A stretch of 14,309 nt of DNA from JADFRG01 sp964590515 (GTDB lineage: Bacteria > Chloroflexota > Anaerolineae > Anaerolineales > E44-bin32). Position numbers and translations under genes: made by a program. The stretch covers positions 1 through 14,309 of the forward strand of contig CAZPZD010000054.1 in the NCBI GenBank assembly GCA_964590515.1. The letters are read 5' to 3'. Under the pieces are notes generated by a model, which searched no databases, was not told the origin of the DNA, and was given only the letters and a program-made list of their open reading frames with translations. Positions 6,029-13,635 of this stretch are shown here, piece by piece (the first letter of the stretch is position 1; every line of letters begins with the position of its first letter).

Positions 6029-9000
6029 GTGAGCGAGACCCGAATCCCGATTCCCCAGGAGTACGCCGAGAAACTCAAGGCGGCCCGCAGCGGTCGGGCG
6101 ATGCAGGGCGAACGGCGGGTCGTGACGATCTTGTTCTCGGACGTCAAAGGCTCCACCGCGATGGCCGAGGACATGGACCCGGAAGACTGGGCCGAAATCA
6201 TGGGCCAGGCCTTCGAATACCTAATCGCCCCCATTTACCGGTACGAGGGAACCTTGGCCCGCTTGATGGGCGATGCGATCCTGGCCTTCTTCGGCGCTCC
6301 GCTAGCCCACGAAGACGACCCCCAGCGGGCCATCCTGGCCGGGCTGGAAATCCTGGAGGGTATCAAGCCCTTCTGCGAGCGAGTCCGGGCAGAACGCGGC
6401 CTGGATTTCGGCGTCCGAGTCGGGATCAACACCGGGCAGGTCGTCGTTGGAGACATTGGCTCAGACCTGGCGATGGAGTACACCGCGATGGGCGACGCGG
6501 TCAACGTCGCCTCCCGCATGGAGCAGACCGCCCTGCCGGGCACCGTACAAATCGCCGAGCCGACCTACAAGCTGGTTGCTCCGCTCTTCGACTTGGAGCC
6601 GCTGGGCGGGATGGAGGTCAAGGGCCGAAAGGATCGGGTTTCGGCCTATCGGGTAATCAGCGCCAAGGCACAACCCGGAAAGTTGCGCGGAATCGAAGGG
6701 CTGACCTCCGCGCTGATCGGCCGATCGAAAGAGTTGGATCAGCTTGGAGGGACACTGGACCAATTGCGCCAGGGGCGCGGCGGAATCGCATGCCTGGTAG
6801 GCGAAGCCGGACTGGGAAAGAGCCGGCTCATCGAGGAGCTTCGGCAGCAGTGGGCAAGGCAACCTGGCGGCTGGATCCAAAGCGGCGGGGTGTCCTATGA
6901 CATGTCACGCCCGTACAGCATTTTCCAGCAGCTGTTCCTCAAGCTGTGTGGCATCTCCGCCCATGAGGAGCCCAAGGCAGCTCGCGAGCTGATTGAGAAG
7001 CTCTGCCAGGATTTTCAGCCCGAAGTTGAGCAACAGGCAGCCCGTGCCGCCGAGCTCATCCTGACTTTTCACCAAGAGCCTAGCTCGCCCATCCCCGAGG
7101 GCGAGGCGCTCAAGCGCGAGCTGTTTGAGGTGATGCTGACTGCCTGGAGAAAGCCCGCGGTTCTGCCGCTGGTGTTGGTGTTCGACGATCTGCACTGGGC
7201 CGATCCGGCTTCGATCGAATTGCTCAAGCATCTCTTTCAGCTGGCTGATGAAATCCCGATACTCTTCGTATGCGCCATGCGTCCTCACCGCCAGTCTCCC
7301 GGGTGGCAAATCAAGCTGCATGCCGAGACTGATTTCCCGCATCGCTTCACTGAGGTTGGCCTGGAGCCACTCTCAGACCGCGAGAGTGGTGAGCTTGTCA
7401 ACAGTTTGTTGATCGTATCCGAGCTTCCACCCGAACTGAGCCGGCTAATTCAGGGAAAGGCCGAGGGCAATCCTTTCTTTGTGGAGGAGTTGATCCGCAC
7501 CCTCATCGATGAGGGCGCGATCGTACGGGACGAGAGCGGATCGCATTGGCGGGCGATTGGAGATGTCGATGCGATCGCGATTCCGGAGAACCTCCAGGCG
7601 CTGTTGGTCTCCCGGGTTGACCGGCTCGACAAGGAGGTTCGCCGAACCGTTCAACTCGCCTCGGTCATCGGACGCGCTTTCTACTATCGAGTTTTGGAAT
7701 GGATAGCCGCGACCAACGAGCAGTTACGCGACCATCTGAACGTACTGCAGCGGGTGGAGCTCATCCACGAGCACGCTCGCATCCCTGAACTGGAGTACGT
7801 CTTCAAGCACGACCTGACCCGGGATGCCGCGTACGAATCAATCCTTCGCAAGGAGCGATCGAAGTTTCATCTGCAAGTAGGAGAGGCCATCGAGGCGTTG
7901 TTCCCGGACAGACTTGAAGAGGAGTCCCACCGTTTGGCCTACCACTACCGGGAAGCTAAGGAGAACGAGAAGGCCCTCAAGTACTACACCCTGGCCGGCA
8001 ACCTAGCCAGGCGACTCTCGGCCTATTCGGAGGCCATCACTCAGTACGGCCACGCCCTGGACATCGCCAATCAAATAGGCGCCAGTCCGGCGCAGCTCAG
8101 CTTCCTCTATATCCGCCGGGGCCGGATGTACGAACTCGCCGGCCGGTACGATGAGGCTTTGGCCAACTATAGCGAACTTCAGGACCAGGGGCACAAGCTT
8201 AATGAGCCGGCCCTGGAGATGTCAGCCTTCAATGCCCAGGCGACGATCTACGCCATCCCGAGCAGCAAATGGAATCCTGAACATGCAGAGCAGGTCGCCA
8301 AGCGAGGCCTAACGCTCGCCCAAGAACTCGGTGACCCGCGGGGCGAGGCGAAGGCTCTGTGGAATCTGCTCCTGGTCGAAGTCTATTCCGAGCGCGATCC
8401 GCTCGCTGCCATCGATTATGGCAAGCGCTCGCTTGCCATCGCCATCCGGCATGGCTTGAGTGAAGAGCAGGCTTTCGCCCAACATGACCTGGCCCGGGCC
8501 TATAGTCAGGCGGGTCGAGTTGAAGACGGCCATCGAGCCCTAGAGGAATCCCGCGCACTCTGGGAGCAACTTGGGAACACCGAGATGATTGCCGAGAACC
8601 TGACTTCCTCCTCCTTTTACTACTCGCTGCTCGGAGATTTCGGCCAAGCGATTGCCCTGGCGGAACGATCCCTGGAGCTCAGCCGCCGGTCCGGGAACAC
8701 CTGGGGGCAGGCCTACAGTCTGATGAGCCTTGGACTGGCGCGCTTCGAAAGAGGTGAGCTATCGGAAGCCATCCGCACGTTTCAAGAGAGCATCGCAAGG
8801 GGGAAAGAGGCGGCGTTCGCCGGCGCAGGGACCTTCGTTCCAACCTTCCTGGCTCTGACCTACGCCCGCCTCGGCGCGGGAGACCGCGCCCTGGAGCTGC
8901 TCGGAAGCGCGCTGGCGACTACAGACCAGCAGGACCAGCAGACCCGGGGCTTTGCCCTCGCATTAAGGGCAGTTGTGCTGGCGGATCAAGGCAATCTCGC

Positions 9001-9484
9001 TGAAGCTCAGAGCCTGGCTCGCGCGCCAATGGAGACCAACGTCACGAATTCCGAGTTTATTGGCTTTGGCGGCATTCTGCGTGCCGAGGTATTGCTGGCG
9101 ATCCAAGATTTTCAAGCCACCCTCGAACTGGTGGACGGTAAACTCGATCAGCTTGGGGCCCTGAACGCTCGCTACTTCCTGCCCCAGTTCAGGTTGAGCA
9201 GGGCCCGGGCGCTGCGCGGGCTCGGAAAGCCTGCCGAGGCCCGGGACGTGCTGGAGCTAGCACACCGCGAGGCCGAAGAAATGGGCCTGCGAATGACTTT
9301 GTTGTCCATTCTGTTGGAGCTGGCGGAACTGGCAAGGGAACTTGGCGACGAACAGAAAGCCCTAATCAGCCGGCAGGCTGCCAGGGAGGTTGTCAGGTTC
9401 ATCACCGATCATGTCGATGAGGAAGAATTGCGGAAGTCCTTCCTCGCCCTCCCCAGGATTCAATCAGTCACCAGCGTGGACTGA
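6029..9484 (+). CDS. Class III (IIIb-like) adenylate cyclase fused to ATPase and TPR repeats
   Basis: The 1151-aa cytoplasmic protein has three parts. The cyclase domain (about 28-208) has metal ligands Asp38 (FSDVKGST) and Asp82 (LMGDAIL), and transition-state residues Asn159 and Arg163 (VNVASR), so catalysis looks intact. The adenine-site Lys is Arg78 and the partner Asp is Thr152; Thr there marks class IIIb enzymes, some of which respond to bicarbonate. An AAA_16/STAND-type ATPase follows, with Walker A GEAGLGKS (258-265) and Walker B LVLVFDDLHWAD (381-392). From about 630 to 1130 the protein is helical TPR-like repeats, for example EKALKYYTLAGNLARRLSAYSEAITQYGHAL. No C-terminal HTH is seen, unlike LuxR/MalT relatives. 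The start is GTG 6029, with a poor ribosome binding site. The expected product is cAMP, but specificity is not certain given Arg78. The repeats probably sense a partner or ligand. Confidence 0.93.
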   Translation: MSETRIPIPQEYAEKLKAARSGRAMQGERRVVTILFSDVKGSTAMAEDMDPEDWAEIMGQAFEYLIAPIYRYEGTLARLMGDAILAFFGAPLAHEDDPQRAILAGLEILEGIKPFCERVRAERGLDFGVRVGINTGQVVVGDIGSDLAMEYTAMGDAVNVASRMEQTALPGTVQIAEPTYKLVAPLFDLEPLGGMEVKGRKDRVSAYRVISAKAQPGKLRGIEGLTSALIGRSKELDQLGGTLDQLRQGRGGIACLVGEAGLGKSRLIEELRQQWARQPGGWIQSGGVSYDMSRPYSIFQQLFLKLCGISAHEEPKAARELIEKLCQDFQPEVEQQAARAAELILTFHQEPSSPIPEGEALKRELFEVMLTAWRKPAVLPLVLVFDDLHWADPASIELLKHLFQLADEIPILFVCAMRPHRQSPGWQIKLHAETDFPHRFTEVGLEPLSDRESGELVNSLLIVSELPPELSRLIQGKAEGNPFFVEELIRTLIDEGAIVRDESGSHWRAIGDVDAIAIPENLQALLVSRVDRLDKEVRRTVQLASVIGRAFYYRVLEWIAATNEQLRDHLNVLQRVELIHEHARIPELEYVFKHDLTRDAAYESILRKERSKFHLQVGEAIEALFPDRLEEESHRLAYHYREAKENEKALKYYTLAGNLARRLSAYSEAITQYGHALDIANQIGASPAQLSFLYIRRGRMYELAGRYDEALANYSELQDQGHKLNEPALEMSAFNAQATIYAIPSSKWNPEHAEQVAKRGLTLAQELGDPRGEAKALWNLLLVEVYSERDPLAAIDYGKRSLAIAIRHGLSEEQAFAQHDLARAYSQAGRVEDGHRALEESRALWEQLGNTEMIAENLTSSSFYYSLLGDFGQAIALAERSLELSRRSGNTWGQAYSLMSLGLARFERGELSEAIRTFQESIARGKEAAFAGAGTFVPTFLALTYARLGAGDRALELLGSALATTDQQDQQTRGFALALRAVVLADQGNLAEAQSLARAPMETNVTNSEFIGFGGILRAEVLLAIQDFQATLELVDGKLDQLGALNARYFLPQFRLSRARALRGLGKPAEARDVLELAHREAEEMGLRMTLLSILLELAELARELGDEQKALISRQAAREVVRFITDHVDEEELRKSFLALPRIQSVTSVD

Positions 9485-9488
9485 GAGG
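9483..9488 (+). promoter_or_regulatory. Ribosome binding site overlapping the cyclase stop codon
   Basis: GAGAGG lies within and just after the cyclase TGA and 3 nt before TTG 9492. The spacing is short, but it supports a start at 9492 and coupling to cyclase translation, rather than the in-frame ATGs at 9390, 9411 or 9417 inside the cyclase gene. Confidence 0.5.
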
Positions 9489-9491
9489 CCC

Positions 9492-10979
9492 TTGGCCAAA
9501 CCCGTCATCCTCACGGTCGACGACGACCCGCAGGTGCTCAGTTCCGTGGAGCGCGATCTGCGGCAGCACTTCCGCGGCGAGTACCGGATCGTCAAGGCCG
9601 GCTCGGGGAGTCAAGCCCTGCAGGCCGTCCAGGAACTGAAGCGCCGCAACGACCCCCTGGCGCTGCTTCTCGTCGACCAACGCATGCCGGAGATGACCGG
9701 CACCGAGTTCCTCGCCCAGGCCATCAAGTTGTATCCTGAGGCCCGCAAAGTACTGCTCACCGCCTACGCCGATACTGAGGCCGCCATCCAGAGCATTAAC
9801 ACCATCGGGCTTGACCACTACTTGATGAAACCGTGGGAACCGCCCGAGCACAACCTGTTCCCGGTGCTGGATGACTTACTCAGCGATTGGCACGCAACGG
9901 TCGATCTGCCATTCGACGGCATCCGGGTGGCCGGTACGCTCTGGTCGCCCGGCAGCCATGCAGTGAAGGATTTTCTGGCTCGCAATCAAATTCCCTATCA
10001 ATGGTTGGACGTGGAAGTCGATGCGCAGGCGAGAGAACTGGTAAAAGCGATCGATCGGGGAGAACACCACCTGCCGGTGGTCTTCTTCCCGGATGGGAGC
10101 CTCTTAGTCGAACCAGACAACCGGGCTTTGGCCGAAAAGGTCGGCTTGCAGACCGAAGCCCGCCAGGCTTTTTATGACCTTGTTATTGTCGGCGGCGGGC
10201 CGGCCGGCCTTGGAGCGGCCGTGTACGCGACCTCTGAAGGTCTGCGGACGGCGATGATCGAGCGAGAGGCACCGGGCGGTCAGGCTGGCACCAGCTCCCG
10301 GATTGAGAACTACCTCGGATTTCCCAAGGGGCTCAGCGGAGCGGATCTTGCCAGGCGAGCCACTATTCAAGCCAAGCGCTTCGGGGCGGAGATCCTCACC
10401 GCCATTGAAGCGGAAAAGGTCCGGGTGGAGGGCCCATATCGTTACGTTCGGTGCTCCGGGGGGGCCGAGCTTAGCTGCCATGCCTTGGTCATCGCGACTG
10501 GGGTCACGCTGCGCACGTTGGAAGTACCAGGCGTGGAGGAACTGACCGGCCGTGGCGTCTACTACGGAGCCTCGCTCACCGAGGCCGCCTTCTATAAGGA
10601 CCAGCCCGTGGTCGTCGTGGGAGGAGCCAACTCGGCCGGCCAGGGGGCAATGTTCTTCGCCGAGTACTCCAGCCAAGTCACCATGCTGGTTCGGGGTAGC
10701 TCGCTGGCGGCGGGCATGTCTCAATATCTGGTCGACCAGATNNNNNNNNNNNNNNNNNNNNNNNNNNNNNNNNNNNNNNNNNNNNNNNNNNNNNNNNNNN
10801 NNNNNNNNNNNNNNNNNNNNNNNNNNNNNNNNNNNNNNNNNTTCCTGCTCGAGACGAACGTTCCGGGGATCTTCGCGGCCGGGGACGTCCGGCAGGGCGC
10901 GATCCGGCGAGTTGCCTCGGCCGTTGGCGAGGGGGCGATGGTGGTCAGCTTTGTGCACCAATATCTGCAAACCGTCTGA
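9492..10979 (+). CDS. Response regulator fused to thioredoxin-like and thioredoxin-reductase-like flavoprotein (interrupted by assembly gap)
   Basis: Start TTG 9492 gives the N-terminus MAKPVILTVDDDPQ; longer frames add 34 residues that merely read through the cyclase gene. Domains: REC (1-130) with Asp10/Asp11, phospho-acceptor Asp62 (LLVDQRMP), Thr90 and Lys113; a thioredoxin/glutaredoxin-like fold (about 143-218) where the CxxC place reads WSPGS (151-155) and LPVV (194-197) is kept; then a TrxR-like oxidoreductase (about 226 onward) with FAD motif GGGPAGLG (234-241), NAD(P) motif VVVVGGANSAGQGA (373-386) and closing FAD motif GIFAAGDVR. Where TrxR has CATC, this protein has VYYGAS (356-361). 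The only cysteines visible are 321 and 329. The 100-N run follows residue 416; frame continuity across it is fortuitous, and about 80-90 residues are probably missing relative to the roughly 550-aa family length. The stop overlaps the next start by 1 nt. It probably uses NAD(P)H, with an unknown electron acceptor. Confidence 0.92.
   Translation: MAKPVILTVDDDPQVLSSVERDLRQHFRGEYRIVKAGSGSQALQAVQELKRRNDPLALLLVDQRMPEMTGTEFLAQAIKLYPEARKVLLTAYADTEAAIQSINTIGLDHYLMKPWEPPEHNLFPVLDDLLSDWHATVDLPFDGIRVAGTLWSPGSHAVKDFLARNQIPYQWLDVEVDAQARELVKAIDRGEHHLPVVFFPDGSLLVEPDNRALAEKVGLQTEARQAFYDLVIVGGGPAGLGAAVYATSEGLRTAMIEREAPGGQAGTSSRIENYLGFPKGLSGADLARRATIQAKRFGAEILTAIEAEKVRVEGPYRYVRCSGGAELSCHALVIATGVTLRTLEVPGVEELTGRGVYYGASLTEAAFYKDQPVVVVGGANSAGQGAMFFAEYSSQVTMLVRGSSLAAGMSQYLVDQXXXXXXXXXXXXXXXXXXXXXXXXXXXXXXXXXXFLLETNVPGIFAAGDVRQGAIRRVASAVGEGAMVVSFVHQYLQTV
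10742..10841. other. Assembly gap (100 N) inside the flavoprotein gene
   Basis: Exactly 100 N, a placeholder. The protein between VDQ and FLLETNVPG normally includes the end of the NAD(P) domain and the return to the FAD domain, longer than the 33 residues 100 nt can hold. Confidence 0.97.
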
Positions 10980-12370
10980 TGTTCGACGCCCTGCGCAGAT
11001 CCGAACTGTTCAGTGAACTGTCCGACGATGACCTGCAGCGTCTCTGTTTGACCATTGAATACGTTCGATTAGCGGCAGGGGACACCCTTTTCGACCAGGG
11101 CAGCCCCGGGGACCGGGCCTACTTCATTCAAGAAGGACAGCTCGAGATTCTGAATAGCTCTGGGGGGCGGGAGGTGCTGATCGCGGTGCGCAACCCTGGC
11201 GAGCTGATTGGCGAAATGGCGCTTCTCGAGGCGGCGCCCCGCAGCGCGGCGGTACGGGCCCGCCAGGACAGCCTGCTTTACGCCATCGCCAAGCAGCAAT
11301 TCGACGAGCTATTCGGCTCCAGCCCGGTCGCACTGAAAAACATGCTGCACACGGTCCTCTTCCGCCTGCGCGAAACCCAGGCCATGCTCCAGCACAGCGA
11401 GCGGATGGCCCAGCTAGGCACTCTCACCGCCGGTGTAGCCCATGAGTTGAACAACCCGGCCTCCGCCGTTCGCCGGGCGGCCGATCAACTGCGCGAGGAA
11501 CTGCCGCGGTTCAAGCAGGCTCAGCTCACCCTCCAGCAGCTTGCCCTGACTGCCGGCCAACGAGATAAGCTCAGCGCCGAGATTCAACGCGCCGAAGAAC
11601 AGGCCGGGCGCCCACCGGAACTCGACGCCATGGCTCGCAGCGACCAGGAGAGCGCCTTGGAGTCCTGGCTGGACAAGCACGGCGTCTCCGACTCCTGGCA
11701 GCTTACCCCTGCCCTGGTCGATCTGGCCTACGATGCAACCCGGCTGGAGGAGCTCGCTCGGGACTTCGGACCGGAGCAATTGGGGCGGGTAATCCAGGCC
11801 CTCAACGCCAGCTACCTGGTCCAGCGGCTCTCGACCGAAATCGGCCAGGCTGCGGGACGCATCTCCGAGCTGGTCCGCGCCCTCAAGGGGTACTCCTACC
11901 TGGACCAAGGCCCGGTTCAGCCAGTCGACGTGCATCAAGGACTGGAGGACACCCTCATGATCTTGCGCGGGAAACTGAAGCCGGGGATCAGCGTCCGGCG
12001 CGAGTATGCCGAGGACCTGCCGCGCATTCAGGGTTATGGCAGCGAACTCAACCAGGTATGGACCAACCTGATCGACAACGCGCTGGACGCCGTTGGCGGC
12101 GCCGGCGAGATCGTATTGCGCACTCGCAAAGATGGAGAGTGGGTCGTGGTGGAGGTCAACGACAACGGCCCTGGAATCCCGGAAGAAATCCAGGGGCGGG
12201 TATTCGACCAGTTCTTCACCACCAAGGAGCCGGGCAAGGGAACCGGGTTGGGCCTGGATATCTCCTATCGGATCGTGGTAAACAACCACCGAGGGGACAT
12301 TCGGCTCAGCTCACAACCGGGAAATACTCGCTTTGAGGTCTGGCTGCCATTAAACTTTGAGGCTGCCTGA
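10979..12370 (+). CDS. Histidine kinase with N-terminal cyclic-nucleotide-binding domain
   Basis: 463-aa soluble sensor kinase with no membrane segment. The CNBD (about 8-125) is CRP-like. Its phosphate-binding cassette PGELIGEMALLEAAPRSAAVRA (73-94) retains the ribose-contacting Glu79 and phosphate-contacting Arg88 followed by Ser89, as in CRP. A coiled linker leads to the H-box VAHELNNPASAVRRA with phospho-acceptor His155. The region between His155 and the ATPase is unusually long (about 150 residues, mostly helical). The catalytic domain has N-box NLIDNALDA (363-371), G1 DNGPGIP (395-401), F-box FDQFFTTK (409-416) and G2 GTGLGLDIS (421-429), all intact. Start ATG 10979 shares its A with the preceding TGA, so translation is coupled to the flavoprotein whose REC domain is the natural target. 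Cyclic-nucleotide control of the kinase is inferred from the conserved cassette and the cyclase two genes upstream. Confidence 0.94.
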   Translation: MFDALRRSELFSELSDDDLQRLCLTIEYVRLAAGDTLFDQGSPGDRAYFIQEGQLEILNSSGGREVLIAVRNPGELIGEMALLEAAPRSAAVRARQDSLLYAIAKQQFDELFGSSPVALKNMLHTVLFRLRETQAMLQHSERMAQLGTLTAGVAHELNNPASAVRRAADQLREELPRFKQAQLTLQQLALTAGQRDKLSAEIQRAEEQAGRPPELDAMARSDQESALESWLDKHGVSDSWQLTPALVDLAYDATRLEELARDFGPEQLGRVIQALNASYLVQRLSTEIGQAAGRISELVRALKGYSYLDQGPVQPVDVHQGLEDTLMILRGKLKPGISVRREYAEDLPRIQGYGSELNQVWTNLIDNALDAVGGAGEIVLRTRKDGEWVVVEVNDNGPGIPEEIQGRVFDQFFTTKEPGKGTGLGLDISYRIVVNNHRGDIRLSSQPGNTRFEVWLPLNFEAA

Positions 12371-12385
12371 CGGGATGAAAGCGGT

Positions 12386-12799
12386 ATGCTGACGAAGGCT
12401 CCCGATAAACGTCGCATCCTGCAAGCGGCGAAGACCCTCGCGGTGGTCGGTTTGTCCCGGCGCGAGGACCGACCGGCGCACTACGTGCCGGTCTACATGC
12501 AAGCCGCCGGTTATCGGATTATTCCAGTGAACCCCAATCTGGACGCGGCCTTGGGCGAAAAGGCCTATCCGGACTTGTTGTCTGTCCCCGAGCCGGTTGA
12601 CATGGTCGTAATCTTTCGCCGCAGCGAAGATGTGCCCCCAGTGGTAGAACAGGCCATCCAGATCGGTGCTAAGGTGGTCTGGATGCAGCTTGGTATCATC
12701 AACGAGGCGGCCGCCGAACGAGCCCGGGTGGCCGGCCTTGAGGTGGTCATGGATTCTTGCATTAAGATCGACCATCAGCTCTTGATCCGAGGCATCTGA
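12386..12799 (+). CDS. CoA-binding (YccU-type) Rossmann-fold protein
   Basis: 137-aa cytoplasmic protein matching the stand-alone CoA-binding domain also found at the N-terminus of acyl-CoA synthetase (NDP-forming) alpha subunits. Visible signs are the first strand and turn TLAVVGLSRREDRPAHYV (17-34), VYMQAAGYRIIPVNPN (36-51), PVDMVVIFRRSEDVPPVVEQAI (70-91), VVWMQLGIINEAAAERA (98-114) and the end VMDSCIKIDHQLL (122-134). The full domain is present and nothing is fused to it. ATG 12386 is 15 nt after the kinase stop and has a weak GCGG upstream. A five-codon ORF (ATG 12375 to TGA 12392) overlaps this start and may be chance. The family's physiological role is poorly defined; whether it shares a pathway with the kinase is unknown. 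Confidence 0.9.
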   Translation: MLTKAPDKRRILQAAKTLAVVGLSRREDRPAHYVPVYMQAAGYRIIPVNPNLDAALGEKAYPDLLSVPEPVDMVVIFRRSEDVPPVVEQAIQIGAKVVWMQLGIINEAAAERARVAGLEVVMDSCIKIDHQLLIRGI

Positions 12800-12807
12800 A
12801 TCCAGCG

Positions 12808-13476
12808 ATGTTTTGGCAGCTCTTGCTCGCCCACTTACTGGCCGACTTCCCGCTCCAGCCTTTGTGGCTGGTGCGCTCTAAGCAGTTTTTCTGGGGCTTG
12901 GCGGTTCATGGGACGGTCCACTTCCTGACCCTGCTCCTGGTGGTGGGCAGTGCCCGGGGAGTCATTTGGCCCCAGTTGCTGGCCCTGGCACTCATCCACT
13001 TCACAATCGACCTCCTGAAGTATCGGCTCAGCAGTCGGCGCCCGGCCTGGGTGACCGCTCCTTACTTCATCGATCAGGGAGTCCATATCTTGACGGTGCT
13101 GCTGGTAACCCTATGGATCGTTTCGCTCAAGCCCGAGCTCCCGTTGGCCATCACGCCCACCCTCGCGATTGTTGCCGCTGCCTATGTGGTGGTGACCCAT
13201 GTCTGGTTCGTCACTGAGAAGACCCTGGTCCACGCTGAGACCGGCTACCGATCCGAGGTCGAGAACTCGCTGTGGCCGCGGATGCTGGCCCGGGCAGCCT
13301 TCCTGAGCGGCTTGCTTTTCTTGCTGGTCGGCCGCTCGGTTCCGCCGCTTGCCCTGGGGGCGACGGTCCGGCTGCCGTACTATAAGAATAATCACTGGCG
13401 CCGGGCTCTTATCACCGACGTGCTGGTTGCGGTCTTGACCGCGATTTTCGTTCGGCTCGCGGCCGGTACGCTCTGA
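12808..13476 (+). CDS. DUF3307 family integral membrane protein
   Basis: 222-aa polytopic membrane protein. It begins with the DUF3307 hallmark AHLLADFPLQP (8-18), followed by HGTVHFLTLLLVV (34-46), ALIHFTIDLLKYRL (61-74) and APYFIDQGVHILTVLL (84-99). These give a set of membrane-embedded His, Asp and Gln residues (His9, Asp13, Gln17, His34, His38, His64, Asp68, Asp89, Gln90, His93) that could bind metal or take part in chemistry. More helices follow at about 115-135, 158-175 and 201-218. The start ATG 12808 is 8 nt after the CoA-binding gene stops, so it is probably co-transcribed. Function unknown for the family. It is the last gene of the tight plus-strand run. Confidence 0.85.
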   Translation: MFWQLLLAHLLADFPLQPLWLVRSKQFFWGLAVHGTVHFLTLLLVVGSARGVIWPQLLALALIHFTIDLLKYRLSSRRPAWVTAPYFIDQGVHILTVLLVTLWIVSLKPELPLAITPTLAIVAAAYVVVTHVWFVTEKTLVHAETGYRSEVENSLWPRMLARAAFLSGLLFLLVGRSVPPLALGATVRLPYYKNNHWRRALITDVLVAVLTAIFVRLAAGTL

Positions 13477-13635
13477 CATCTCTAGCTTGAGCTAAGGGGG
13501 CCCGTTCGGGGCGTAACTCGACCGCCTTCGACCTGGTACTGCACGGCTATGGTTAGCCCTTCCGGCCTGGGCCGATAATCGCAACACATGCCTACGCCCG
13601 GACTGCCCGTCTCCGGGTGAACGGGGCATCCCCCC
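13477..13635 (+). other. Intergenic region / leader before the exported-protein gene
   Basis: 159 nt, the longest plus-strand spacer after 1379. It holds several short GC inverted repeats: TAGCT-TG-AGCTA (13483-13494), a GCCC/GGGC hairpin just after it, and CCCGG/CCGGG and GCCCGT/ACGG-GGC options in 13601-13627. A GATAAT (13574-13579) could serve as a -10 box, but no matching -35 is visible. No T-run marks a clear terminator for the upstream genes. I recognise no known riboswitch or RNA here. Confidence 0.35.

Noticed and set aside
9390..9491. 34-residue N-terminal extension of the flavoprotein from ATG 9390
   Set aside because: It overlaps the cyclase C-terminus out of frame; the REC domain begins cleanly at TTG 9492 with MAKPVILTVDDD.
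12375..12392. Five-codon ORF (MKAVC) overlapping the CoA-binding gene start
   Set aside because: It is too short to separate from chance and there is no evidence of translation.
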